Part shown: in pieces, positions 50,653-63,470 of the stretch
How the letters are laid out: the number at the start of each line of letters is the position of its first letter
How positions within the stretch are numbered: the stretch's first letter is position 1
NCBI GenBank assembly: GCA_035582835.1
Contig: JAYKAV010003357.1
Span: 7,176 to 71,175 of the forward strand
Reading direction: 5' to 3'
Length of the DNA: 64,000 bases
From: Phoebastria nigripes
Taxonomy: Eukaryota; Chordata; Aves; Procellariiformes; Diomedeidae
The notes under the pieces: generated by a model
The model's database searches: none
Seen by the model: only the letters and a program-made list of their open reading frames with translations
Told to the model about the DNA's origin: nothing
Made by a program: the position numbers and the translations under genes

Positions 50653-52560
50653 TGTAGGTACAGAAGCCTGTCTTGTTACTGTCCTCATCCCTCACCAATT
50701 TCAATTCCATCTGAGCTTTGGCTTTTGCAATTTCATCCCTATGTGTCCAGGCAATATGTTTCTTCTGGTAGCCTATAGCCTATTCCATCTTCCTTTCTGA
50801 GTTTGAGCTTAATCAGGAGTCTCCTATTCAGCTAGGCTGGGGTATTGCTTACTTCCTGCACATTGCAATGGAGTCTTGTGCTTTGAAAAGCTTGTGTTTT
50901 TCCTTGAAGATCAGCTAGCTACCCNGGACCGCAGCAGTTACCTTCCCCCTGGCTCCCCCTAGGCAAGATCATCTCTTATAGTTTCCAGAACAAGCCAAAG
51001 TCTTTTTCCTACAGCCCAGAGTCATTATACAGCTGTTCACCTTCCTCACTTCCCTCATGACCTTAAACTTTACCATCTCATGACAGCCCAGACTGCTGTC
51101 AATCATCACATCCCTGATCAGTTCTTCTGATTCATGAGTAACAGGTCCATCAGAGTGCCTCCCCTATTCAGCTTGTCCACCAACTCCATCAAAAATTGTC
51201 CTCAAAGCATCCCAGAAATCTCCTGGATTGCTTGCACCCTGCAGTGTTACTTTTCCAGTAAGTGTTAGGATGGCTGAAGTCACTTATGAAAACTAGGGCT
51301 TCTTCCAGTACTTTAAACAAAGTTTCACCCACTTTCTCTTGATTTGGTATCTGTAGAAGATGACCAGTATGATATCCTCCTCATTGGTCTCTGCTCTGAT
51401 CCTGACACATAAACTCTTGACCATCCTTTCCATAGAAAAGTTCTATGCATTCAGAAATTTGTAACCCTCCTGTCCTCCTAGGGGGGATGAATAGGGAGAT
51501 TGGAAGGGGAGATGTGGGGAACGACATCTCCTTCCTAAAGAGCCTGTACCCATCCACTGCAGTGCTCCAGTGAGCTATCGCACCATATCTCTGTCATCCC
51601 AGTGAGGTCACAGTTCTGCATATCAGCATCTCATTCCTCCTGCTTGTTTCCCATGCTGCATGCATTCATGTACAGACACTTGGGATGGGCCTCCAATCAC
51701 ACTGCTTTCTCGGGAGAACTGGGAGAGCCTCCCACTTATGCTATCCCCCATCCAGTTCTCTCTATCCTTTTCCCCNCTTCTCTTCAGAATTTAGTCTCCA
51801 TTCCCTAGCAAGCCTAGTTAAAAGTTGTCCTCACTAGGTTAACAAGCCTGCTGGCAAAGGGACTTTTGCAACTCTTTGTCAAATGGATCCCTTCTCTCCC
51901 CAGTCATCCTCACTCCTACCTGCAACACCAGCTGTGCAGCAAGATATTTACTCACAGGATGTGTTTGCTCCTGCTCAGGCAAGNCCTTCCTCTTGACTCT
52001 CAGGATCAAGGAGAACATCACCTAGACTGTTACTACCCTTGCCATGCTCCAGGTTTCCCTTGTCAGTGTCATTGGTGCCCACATGGTTGAGCAGCAAAGG
52101 ACAGTAAATTCAAGGGATGGAGAAAGTCCAGCAGTCTCTCTGCAACATCCCAGACCTGGACCCAGGCAAGCAGCAGATCTTCTAAAACAGCGAGTCTTGG
52201 GTATTTTGATCCCCTGCAGAAGGGTGCCTCTGGTCATCATCACCCATAGCTTCCTCTTAGTGGCAGTGGTTCTGAGCCACAGCTTGGGCTCAGATGCCTC
52301 CTGTGACAAAGTGAGCTGCTCCACAACGGAAGGCAAGCCAGGAGCTACAGGTGACTGCAAGGCAGACAGGGACAGAGACAAGGGGCACAGCCCCACAGAC
52401 CCAAACAACAAAACCAGAGCACATCTGATGAGGGTAACCAAGTTCAACCCACAGTTCAATGAAGTTTGCAGTGATAAGACAAATCCAAGGTCAAGCCAGA
52501 AAGTGAAAGCAGAGTCAGAAAGGTACAGGAGTGGGCAAAACATGTAGCTCAGGCAAGGAC
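50653..52560 (-). mobile_element. CR1-like LINE, 5' part: ORF1 esterase and ORF2 endonuclease
   Basis: Old, broken coding remains on the minus strand. The ORF1 SGNH-esterase block HVGTNDT is at 52066-52085 and is preceded by a block aligned to its GDS motif, here VMMTRGTLLQG (about 52229-52256), in which the GDS is lost. ORF2 endonuclease remains include SDFSHPNTYWKSNTAG and SRRFLGC (51207-51287, where active copies have GDFN) and CHEMVKF near 51066-51086. The linker to 50653 follows, then LTR-D. CR1-family ORF1 has a hydrolase domain and ORF2 an APE-type endonuclease plus reverse transcriptase. Several stops and shifts show it is dead. The 5' limit near 52560 is approximate. Confidence 0.75.
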
Positions 52561-54306
52561 TAAGGGCAAAGGCCTGAGCTTAATGGCATCCCCCAGACCA
52601 AAAGGCAGAGTACATGTGTCAAGGATACAGATGAGGCTGGCGAGGGCAATTATAGCCTGTTGTTACACTCAGGGCCCTGACAAGACGCCAGAGTGACATT
52701 TTAGTTTTCAAAATCCCAAATATTATATGAATTTCATGCCAATGGAAAGTTTTTGAAATGAAGTCCTGGAGACAGGATTCCTCTGCCCACAAAAAGAAAA
52801 CCTCAAAATATAGCAATTTCTGCTGCCAGAACAGTGTCAAAATTCTGATCATAACTGGCAGGTGTGATTTATGACCCCCTCTTTTTCTTCTCCCCTTTCT
52901 TCCTCCTGAAAATGTGAATTTACATTGAAACCCTTCTCTGTTTCTCCTCAGAGTGCTGACTGGAGCCCATTTTCTTATCTACAGGTCTACAATGGCAAAC
53001 TGATTTTACATAGGCTATCACACAGTCATCTAAAATACTGAAATTGTTGAAAACAAGTGCCAGCTAGTGTCAACCCGTGCTGGGTTTCAGCTGATGGTAA
53101 AGAGATTAAAATCATCATAGACTACAGTTTCTGTATCTCTCCTTTTACAGAGAGGTACCCACCAACTCATGATGCAGTGGTAGGTGACTCTGCAAAGGCG
53201 GCTAGAATAATCCAGGAGTCGTGTCTAACGCAAAGTTAATCAGCCATCATTTCCCTTTCTTGCTGTCTGGGAAAGTACAAGCTTTGTAAACAGCCCTGAT
53301 TTCACCTCATTGAAGATTTCCCCATGTCAGACAATCAGACAAACTGTTATAACCATCCTGTACACTACCTTGCAGAAGCTGGTTTAAAGCTGCCAGACGC
53401 GTTAGCCAATACGTAGACTTCCTACATCCAGGAAGTCTCTCGCTGGTTTTCTTGAATCAGTATCAGCAATGACAGCATGTCATAGTCTGACAGCGACCTC
53501 ATTCTCAGTCATTAACCAAAAGAAGATTTGTTTCTTAATGTATTTGCAGGAATTTGATGGAATTACATATTTAAGCAAAATTATTTCAATAATATAACTA
53601 TATATTGTAATAGCAAACTAAAGAAATACCATACCATAACTAAAAGANCATGTGCTGCTTTAACAGCATGCTTAAAAGCCATAGCATGGAGATGGCTTTA
53701 AGACCACCCTTTTTTTTGTTACCAACACAATAAGCAAGGCAAAAGTTACTTTTAGGCAATCATGTCTGTAGATTTAGAGCATATCCCTCTATGACATGCT
53801 TTTCCCCAAGTCTTAAAGTACAGATAAAGTTTCAAAGAACAAGCATTTCACACAGGTATTAAGTGTCAATCAAAGACCCAAATCAACACATTAAGCTTAT
53901 TATTTGAACTATAGATCTACCAAGGCTACTGTTGATCTGTGAGGATAACTTCAGGTGACAGAATTCTGCTAAGAGTCTTGTAGTACAAAAATTGCTTTGC
54001 TCCTCAGCCAAGTAAGTTAAAGAAGAAATAAAGCCTTTCTCACTCACCCTAAGGTANAGAATAATCATTTCCCATGAAGGATTCATAGTGCCTCTAGTAA
54101 TTCTTCAATCATCTAAGAGAAATCCAATAGAGGAAAAGGTCTTTTGAAGGAAAATTCAAAGATCAGAAGTTACATTATTTCAATCACCAAACTTATTAAA
54201 TGAGAGGAGGTAAAACCTTTCCTAATCACACTTGGTTTTTTGTAAACATTATAATAAAAACGTGAAGACCTTTTTCTCAGATGCTGCTACCCAAAAAGAA
54301 ATAGTT
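52561..54306. other. AT-rich unique DNA
   Basis: About 1.7 kb with no recognised gene or repeat. Two isolated ambiguous bases occur (about 53647 and 54057). Confidence 0.6.
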
Positions 54307-55585
54307 AATCATAGAATCATAGAACCATGGAACTGTTTAGGTTGGAAAAGACCTTTAAAATCATCAAGTCCAACCTAGCACTGCCAAGTCCGCCACTAAA
54401 CCATGTCCCTAAGCACCACATCTACACGTCTTTTAAATACCTCCAGGGATGGTGACTCAACCACTTCCCTGGGCAGCCTGTTGCAGTGCTTGACAACCCT
54501 TTCGGTGAAGAAATTTTTCCTGATATCCAATCTAAACCTCCCCTGGTGCAACATGANGCCATTTCCTCTCGTCCTATCACTTGCTACTTGGGAGAAAGAG
54601 ACCAACACCCACCTCACTACAACCTCCTTTCAGGTAGTTGTAGACTGTGATAAGGTCTCCCCTGAGCCTCCTTTTCTCCAGGCTAAACAGTCCCAGTTCC
54701 CTCAGCTGCTCCTCATAAGACTTGTTCTCTAGACCCTTCACCAGCTTCATTGTTCTTCTTTGGACACACTCCAGCACCTCAATGTCTTTCTTGTAGTGAA
54801 GGCCCAAAACTGAACACAGTATTCGAGGTGGGGCCTCACCAGTGCCGAGTACAGGGGGACAATCACTTCCCTACTCCTGCTGGCCATGCTATTTCTGATA
54901 CAAGCCAGATTGGCCTTCTTGGCCACCTGGGCACGCTGCTGGCTCATATTCAGCCAGCTGTCGACCAATATCCCCAGGTCCTCTTCCGACAGGCAGCTTT
55001 CCAGCCACTCTTCCCCAAGTCTCTAGCATTGCATGGGGTTGTGACCCAAGTGCAGGACCTGGCCCTTGGCCTTGTTGAACCTCATACAATTGGCCTCAGT
55101 CCATCGATCCAGCCTGTCCAGATCCCTCTACAGAGCCTTCCTACTCTCGAGCAGATCAACACTCCTGCCCAACTTGGTGTCATCTGCAAACTTACTGAGG
55201 GTGCGCTCAATCCCCTCATCCAGATCATTGATAAAGTTATTAAANAGAACTGGCCCCAATACTGAGCCCTNGGGAACACCACTTGTGACCGGCCACCAAC
55301 TGGATTTAACTCTGTTCACCACAACTCTTTGGGCCCAGCTGTCCAGCCAGTTTTTTACCCAGTGAAGAGTACGCCCATCCAAGCCATGAGCAGCCAGTTT
55401 CTCCAGGAGAATGCTGTGGGAAACAGTGTCAAAGGCTTTACTGAAGTCCAGGTAGACCACATCCANAGCCTTTCCCTCATCCACTAGGTGGGTCACCTGG
55501 TCATAGAAGGAGATCAGGTTAGTCAAGCAGGACCTGCCTTTCATAAATCCGAACTGACTGGGCCTGATCACTAAGTCCCTCCATT
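54307..55585 (-). mobile_element. CR1 LINE with reverse transcriptase and 3' end
   Basis: 1.28 kb, 5' truncated inside ORF2. The + strand starts with tandem ATCATAGA, the reversed 3' tail. The longest frame (55128-55571, 147 codons) holds the polymerase core: FGFMKGRSCLTNL (residues 7-19), LDFSKAFD (41-48, catalytic Asp), SGVP-GSVLGP (97-107) and FADDTKL (128-134, the two catalytic Asp). Later frames (54889-55089, 54747-54968, 54577-54807, 54396-54617) cover the C-terminal domain, including [20 protein letters not shown] near the end. Stops, shifts and four ambiguous bases break it. The element is inactive but well preserved. Confidence 0.93.
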
Positions 55586-55843
55586 AAGGAGAAGATAACA
55601 AAATCGAAATTTTTTCAGCTTTTCTGAAGAGAAAAACTATGCACTGAACTAAAACTGAAAGAGTCAAAACTATTCGGCCTGATCATTATTTGCTCTGTCT
55701 TTAGTATAATGAGGAACTGCAACCCACCTGTGATTGCCAGTTGTCACCCTTGATGCAGTCCCCATAGAAGGTATCACAGAAATACAAATACGCATGTTTG
55801 CCCATTTCCTTTCTTATTACATGGACAGACTTGAGTCCTGTTG
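55586..55843. other. Short unique spacer
   Basis: About 260 bp between the CR1 and LTR-A copy 2. I see nothing recognisable in it. Confidence 0.6.
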
Positions 55844-55848
55844 ATCCG

Positions 55849-56421
55849 TGTCCTGGTTTCAGCTGGGATAGAGTTAATTTTCTTCCTAGTAGTTGGTATA
55901 GTGCTATGTTTTGGATTTAGTATGAGAATAATGTTGATAACACACTGATGTTTTTAGTTGTTGCTAAGTAGTCTACTAGTCAAGGCCTTTTCAGCTTCCC
56001 ATGCTCTGCCAGGTGCACAAGAAGCTGGGAGGGAGCATAGTCAGGACAGNTNGCCCAACTGGCCAATGGGGTATTCCATACCGTATCATGTCATGCTCAG
56101 CATATAAAGCTGGGGGAAGAAGAAGGAAGGGGGGGACGTTCGGAGTGATGGCGTTTGTCTTCCCAAGTAACCGTTACGCGTGATGGAGCCCTGCTTTCCT
56201 GGAGATGGCTGAACACCTGCCTGCCGATGGGAAGTAGTGAATGAATTCCTTGTTTTGCTTTGCTTACGTGCGCAGCTTTTGCTTTGCCTATTAAACTGTC
56301 TTTATCTCAACCCATGAGTTTTCTCACTTTTACCCTTCCAATTCTCTCCCCCATCCCACCGCGGGGGAGTGAGCAAGCGGCTGTGTGGTGCTTAGTTGCT
56401 GGCTGGGGTTAAACCACAACA
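55849..56421 (+). mobile_element. Solo LTR, family A (copy 2)
   Basis: 573 bp, from TGTCCTGGTTTCAGCTGGG to GGTTAAACCACAACA, on the + strand. TATAAA is at about 56103-56108 and ATTAAA at 56290-56295. It is about 95% identical by eye to the inverted copy at 8715-9288. The flanks ATCCG (55844-55848) and GCAAG (56422-56426) do not match, so the target duplication is lost or the copy has recombined. Ambiguous bases lie at about 56050 and 56052. Confidence 0.88.
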
Positions 56422-59400
56422 GCAAGAATGTTGCATTTTAGGCTACATGTATGGCTGCCATGATCTTAAACCCAGCCACAATTAAAGAGATTTTCAGAGT
56501 AAATGAGTAAACATTCTTAGAGTAAATGACAATCCAAAACTGGATTTACACACAGAAGAGCCCTTCCTGGTGAAGGCAAATAGATGATACTGCAGGTGAT
56601 ATTGAAGGGAGCAAACAGTTGAGGTTGGTGGTGGGGATATTACAAAAGCAGTTATCTTTTCTTAAGAAGTAATCAGTATACTCATTTGTGCCATATTACT
56701 ATAGAATGTAATACCTTTAGCAGTTCTTATTACAAGGGCTATGGCAACACAACAGCAAATACTGTTAAGACACAAAGTGGACATTCAAGAAGGATCTTTA
56801 TTGAACTAAAATTGGCACTGAAAAACTAATGTTTTTGATTACTGCAGAGCAAAATAAAATATATACATGACAGAAATTACCTAAAGAATTCAAGCCCACT
56901 CTTTAGCAAGTGATTATGCCATAACAACACTTGAAATGGATCCATCCAGATGGGTGATCCTCATTAAGACTGGAACTAACCCCATTTTATAGGATCAATA
57001 TAAGACCAGATAAATTTTGCAAGTGTTTAATAGCATTTAAGTGGTCTACAAGACCTTGTATTAGCTCATTTTATGAACAGAAAATTCATTTCTTATCTTT
57101 CAGAACAAGTAAGCCTCCAGCATATCCAAAAATAGAACCTGGTTTTCTACCTGTTTTTTCCAAANGTTGCCTCACTGATCACCAAGGCAATAAATTATAC
57201 CAATAACTTGTATCAAATCTCAAAAACTATGGCAAAAAAAAAAAACAAACCAGCAACATTTCTCAGTGTTTTTCATTCAATATTAACTTCTGGAGACTTC
57301 AGTCACTAATGGATTCAGATCTATCTAATTTCATTTTTTAAATTAATAGTACCAAGGTCACCTATCAGTACTACCTGAAACTAGAACATTTCCTTTTTAA
57401 CAACCGTACACTGTATATGATTCAGTGTGTTAAAGAAATTACTCTTTTGTCAATTATTAACTTACCTGTTCTGTGGCATATGTTATCATCTGGCACAGAT
57501 CTAATTTTTCCGTTAATATTTCATTTCCTTTGAGATCTGTTCATTTCAGTTTGTTCTACAAGAAACTGAGTTAAAATGCAAGAGTTTGAAATGTCATAGG
57601 AAGGTATAAATGCATGAACCACAGTTTGTGCACAGTTGCTATTACAGTTGCTTTCAGCATGAATTAAAGGTATTTTTATCTTCAAACTCCAAAGGAAAAA
57701 CAGGAAAAACAATTCTTACCATTTAAGTAGTCATGCAGAGTATTTAGATTTTTTTCCACACCTCGAGTTTGACTTTGATATATAAAATCAGAGAATTCCA
57801 TTTGTTCCTACATCCATTTCAGCAACAACAATTTGGGCACTGAAATATTTTGAGAATTATTTTTCTGGGACTGTTTAGCAAATCATTGCTTATGGACTTT
57901 GCAAGAGCTTCTCAGTTAAATAAACTACAAAAAAATTGTCTACACAGTAATGGAACAATAAACTAAGTAAAATGTTCCCAAAAGAACCAAGCATAATGTA
58001 AAATATTAAATAAACATTGCATTAGAAACTTAGTTATTGAAGTGTATTTTGGCTCTTATTGATCTGTGTTTTCCTTTTATGTCTTTTAGAAATGCTGGAA
58101 CAGTTTGAATCACTTTGTTTTCAAGGTCAAGCTCAGATAAAGTGTGAACCCTCCCTAAGAGGGAGGGTTGTGATATGTGCTTAGTTGTTTCAGAAAGCTA
58201 CCAGCATCTGAGTTTCCTTCTTCAATTTACACATTGCCATGTGGCCTTATTTCTTTGGGATGACATTACAACTATTCATGTTTGCAAAATCACAGATTTC
58301 TCATAAAATCTTTTGATATTTACCTGCTAAATGGCATTTCTGAAATTCAACCTGTTTAGTAGAAATTACTCTGAAAGATGTATTGAGCTAAATAAAGCAC
58401 TTTTTGCCTAGTCCTACTGATCTTTTTTCCTAGGAAGTACATCATAATTGGCCATATAGCATCACTCTGACAGGAAAATTTTAAAAGCTATGTGATGCAG
58501 CAACAGAGCAAGGTAGAGAAGGAAGAGGATATGCTCCTTATTTTTCCAGGTTCCATCACAATATTCATAGCAACCACAGCATGACTGCTGATTCCACAGA
58601 CGTTTGAGAAAAGAACATAAACAGAGGGAGTGCAGAAGACGTTATGCATTGAACTGTCCTATTATTNACTAGTTCAAATTAGATGTTTGGATGGTTACAG
58701 CCACACAGTGTATACAGCTAGTGCTGCTTCATAAGGGCTTCCAATGGGAAGTGATTAGAAGTTGTGTCAAATGTAACTGTCCTCAGAGTTATCACAGGAA
58801 GAAATAGAACAATGCCAGGAAGAACACCAAGAAATTCTTATCAATTACCTTCCACCTTTGATATGGCATTCTATGTGCTCTCATACAGGTATAAAAATCA
58901 AAATTAACGATCTCTGGCTGAAACAAATTATCAATTAATTAGGTAATTCAACAACTCCCTTTGCCAAGAGAAAAGCAAAAATTATATCACCACATTTACC
59001 TCTGTCCCTCTATCTCCTAAAAATACTTTGTCCTCATGTGAGCCTGAAAACATCACATGAACCATCATGGCAGAAAGGCTCAAACCAGAAGGCATATGTG
59101 TAAATGTGGAACAGTGCATTGGTCAAAATCTCATTTCTGTTCTGAGATAATAAATATTAAAGTATATTGCTTAAGTATTTTCATTTTCTCATCCTAACTG
59201 CTCCTGAATACCCAGTCTTTCTACCACTTCAAAATTAAGAAGGCTTGTAGTATACACTATCCTTTTAGTTCTTATAATCAGGTGTTTTAAAATTAACTAA
59301 GCTGATAGTTTAAGATTCATGATCCAAGTTTCAATAAAGCTCAACAGCTTTAGCTCTATTAGCCTGCATGTATCTCTGCAGCCATTTAACAAGACTCCAA

Positions 59401-62234
59401 TATTTTGGGGAAAACAAAATTCAAAAGGAGCAAACAAATGGTATTGTGCAGTTTCTATGTGCATCCATTAAGTTCAAATTTCACACATAAATTTAATGCA
59501 GTTCAAGTGCTATTCCACTAAAAGTTATTTTGTTTCTTCAAAAGTTCACTCAGAAAATTATGTTGGATTGTGCTACATTATCCAAGGATTATAGGTGCAA
59601 TTCTTGCCTTCCAAGTCTAAAATTTACAAAAGTAGGTATCAAACCCATGCATGCTGAAGAGTTTAAAAAATGTTGTTCTTAGGAACAGTAGCATCGATGT
59701 CAAGCAAGGGTACCCAGGAAGACTGGCCTTCAAATTACACAAATTCTAGGCTGCTGTGAAATAAGTAAGTAGAGGACATCTTTCACAAAGTTCGCGTATG
59801 ACCCTGATTGCTGGCTGATTATCATAATATCCCCTATCCTAAAAGCTATCTCTATTCCAGAAGGCTTCCATCTATTCAAGAACACCTAATTTTATAAGAT
59901 ATTCATTATCCCCAGCTTCCATTGACATCACTGCAAAGGTGGACCTTGGGAACCTTGGAAGGCAGTCAAATCTTCAGCTATCCCTCAAAGACATCCTCTA
60001 TCTACTTTTGAGATGGGAAGCCCCAACTGACTCCCTAAATTATTTTGGACACAAGTTATCAGAAGCTGAATTGCAAAGTGATATTTTGCAAAGTTTATCA
60101 TTATTGTCTCTTGTTTGGACTGATCCTATACTGTGGTATTACATAAGTAATCAGCTTCACAGCTCTCGTCACCCACTTCTCTTACACTACCCACTTTAAG
60201 GCATGGTACAGCAGATACCAGTATATAGAGAGATCGCATGCTTTCAACATTTTAAACCTGAATACAGAACATGAATGACGTTTGTGTCTCACACATAAGC
60301 TGCTTGTAGGTGAAGACTTGCAATCCTCTAGGATGCACAGTGACCTGAGTAATATTTCCACAGTTATTTTTTTCAGAGCAACTGACATATGCAAACCAGT
60401 TTATTGCCTGTTATTCAGGTGAAAATTTGGTACAGTCACTGAAGAGATCAAAAAACTGGGCTGTTTGTCTGGCCTTTGTTTTAGCATTTAAATGTGTGTA
60501 GAGATGTAGAGAACAGATTCTCCCCTACTTCAAGAACTGAGAACCTAGTGCTATATCTGCAGTGGTATGATATTAGCTATATCTCAGCAAGTAGCAACTG
60601 TGTTATTATTATTTTTAAGGTTAAATATATTCAAGTTGTATTTGTAAAGTGCTGAGAACCTGTAAAGTCACTTCAATACAGAGGTGCATCATCATTCCAG
60701 TAATGCACAAGCCCCAAGAAACTGAAGCATGTGCATAGCTTTTAGTCCATGCAAATTCCCACTGAAGTCCTAAGAAAAAAAGCTTCTGAAATCAAAGGGA
60801 TTATCCAAGTTGCTAAAATGAAGCCTGTCAAAGCTAGGCACCCTGTGGAAACAGGTCCTGGAGCAAGGCACAGCCATTCACCCTATTCCCATTCATCATA
60901 TTGCTTTCATTTCACGCAGTATGGATGAAATGGAGTCCAGTGCTCCACTGACAGATAGACCTCATGTCCTACCTCAGTCTTCNTAGTCTAGTGCATAAGC
61001 CTCAGCACATATGTATAATCTATAGTGACTCTCTGGCCCTAGTATAGAAATAGAGAGAACAAAAAGACCCTGGCCATAAATACTGTTAAAAGGAAAAATG
61101 AAAAGGCGATTATCATATGCCAAGGATGAATTAGACTGTTAACTTGCTCTCCTGTGTTAAGCGTGGAAAACTATTACCAGTTTTGACTTTTCCCATCTGT
61201 TCTGCTCCAAGCTTGCCGAAAGGCTGATATTCTGACAGCAGTCTGAAGCACGGTTTTGCCAACTGTTTCTTTTTGAAAGTCCACGTTCCATATGTTCTTA
61301 TTACGCTTCTTTTTATTGCCTTGAAATTACACAACTAGGAAGGAAAAAAGTTCACTGTTTTGTACAATTATATTAAAAATATATAAAAAAAAAGTTTGTG
61401 GAAGAGATCATCAGAATATACTTCTCTCTTTCCCCATGAGTTACATCCTTGTCTTGTGACAGTGTATATTCCTGTCACTTATAATGATTNTCTGTTAAAC
61501 TTCACATACATGTTTGATATATATCACATACCGTCTCTACAAAAAATTAATGATTTAGAACAAGGTATGCAGTAGAGTAGGAGCACGAATGGGGTTTATC
61601 TCTTCTCTTTCAAACAAGACTTTTAAATATGTATTGACTGTCAAAAGTGTAGAAGAAATATATCTATTGCATACACACGGAAAGTATTTCCACCAGCATT
61701 CCTAAAATATTATCACCTTCCAAGTAGTTGGTCTTTGTCACAAGAGTTTAAAAAGCAAAAATCCTGAATTCTAACCTCATGATAACCTTGCAATCCTACG
61801 TAATAGAAAGCATGATAATAAAATCTATGCAGCCCTGGAATCATTAACATTGACACATTAATGCTGATTTTATATCCACTGAGTTCTCATCAACTCAGGG
61901 CAAATCTCTACAGTTATCATCTACAGCAGTATAAACTAGAAGTAACTGAATAAACCACCAGGGGAAACCACTGGACTTTCATATCCATTTACAACAGTCT
62001 GACTGACATGAGTCCCAAAAGAAGACAGTAATCAAAAATGAAACTGTTGAAAGAGGGTTCAGTGTGACAGGATGCTGATGATAGTAGGCACAACCTCAGC
62101 CTTATCAGTAAAGGGAAGACTGTGGAAGTGGTATGTTTTATTTGCCCACCTGATTGGAAAAGAAACAGAGAAAGCTTTGCAGCACGCAACTCCTTTCTTT
62201 AAGTCTGAAATGGAAGCATCAGCCTTCAAAGCTG
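56422..62234. other. AT-rich unique DNA
   Basis: About 5.8 kb with no recognised gene. It contains the hairpin at 58147-58169 and a possible ancient repeat end near 60640-60700 (TTTGTAAAGTGCTGAGA). Open frames are at most 86 codons and unrecognised. Confidence 0.55.
58147..58169. repeat. Perfect 10-bp hairpin
   Basis: AACCCTCCCT (58147-58156), loop AAG, AGGGAGGGTT (58160-58169). The arms are exact reverse complements and GC-rich. Its place in otherwise plain AT-rich DNA is unexplained. Confidence 0.75.
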
Positions 62235-63470
62235 AGAAGCACAGAATTACGTTGGTGGGCAGGGACTCTGAAGATCATCTAGTACAACATCCTGTTCGAA
62301 GCGGAACTACAGCCAGCACTTGATAAGGTAGGCCAAGGCTTGGTCTAGCCAAACCTCAAATACCTCCAGAGATGAAGATCTTGGTAAACTTGTCCCTGCT
62401 AGTGAAAATGTTTTTCATAATGTCTGAGATACATATGTGGCCATTGCCCTTGCTACATTATCTGTCCTACCAAGAAGGACCTGGCCCCATTGTCTTCCTA
62501 TCTACCCTTGAAATAGTTGTAAGCAGATGTTAGATTGGCCCTTAGCCTCCTTTCCACCAGACTAACAAATGCAGATCCTTCAGCTTCTCTTCGGAGATGT
62601 TCTGCAGGCACCAGAGCATATTGGTAGCCCAGCAGTTGGATCCTCTCCCATTTCTTTATGTATGCTTTGAATTTCAGGGGCCCAAATGGGATGAACTTTT
62701 CCTGAGTGGCCTTGCCAATGACAAGTAAAGAGGATAATGAGTTTTCTGTCTGGTGGCCATCTCCTCAAAATTCAGCCCAGTAGACTGTTTGCACAATTTA
62801 TTCCCAGTGAGAGCATGCTGTTGGCTCGTACAGCCTGACATGACCTGTAACATCCCAGCCCTTTTCTGCAGGTCTCTCAGCCAGTCACTTCCCAGTCTGC
62901 ACAGGGTAATTCTGCCCATGAAACAGAATTTTCCACTTTTCCATGTTGAAGCTTACAAGATTTCTGTAGGCACAATCATCAAATTTATTCAAGTCTCTCC
63001 AGAATGAGGTGTTGCCATTCTCATTCAGCTGCTTTCCCATCACAGACTTGCTGAGGGTATACTCTGTGTCATCATTCATAACACTGTTGAAGGTCATTGA
63101 ACAATATCAGTCCCAATATCAAGCCCAGGGTATTATGGTCATTACTGACCACCAGCCAGATCTCAAACTGTGTATTACTGCCCTTCAGACTTGTTGGTCC
63201 AGGCAATTTTCTTCTAACAGTCCCATCATCCAGCCCACACTTCCTCAGCTTACAAAGAAAAATGTTGTGGGAGATGGTGTCCAGAACNTCATAAAAATCG
63301 AGATATATTACATTTACAAATCTCCTCTCCTGCACAGAATCAGTCATGTCATTAAAGAAGGCAATCAGCTTGGTCAAGCATAACATGCCCTGGCAAATCT
63401 GTGTTGATTTTCTTGATCAACATCTTTGCCCTTCAGGTGTTTGGGACTGAATTCCAATAGCTGCATGATT
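62235..63470 (-). mobile_element. Older CR1 LINE, reverse transcriptase to 3' end
   Basis: 1.2 kb on the minus strand with clear but diverged CR1 similarity. The polymerase part is in 63072-63386: CLTKLIAFFNDMTDSV, then VIYLDF with the second Asp block disrupted by an ambiguous base (63288). The 3' part shows the CR1 order: AACCTCAAATACCTCCAGAG and CATCTAGTACAACATCCTGT on the + strand. No clean ATTCTATG tail remains. It is more diverged than the 54.3-kb copy, so inserted earlier. Boundaries are approximate and the upper end may reach about 63600. Confidence 0.82.

Noticed and set aside
52044..52547. 167-codon + strand frame opposite the LINE
   Set aside because: It is the antisense shadow of the CR1-like ORF1 esterase region.
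8710..56426. A fixed inversion between the two LTR-A copies
   Set aside because: Copy 1 has exact matching GACAG flanks. A simple inversion through paired LTRs would leave mixed flanks at both copies.
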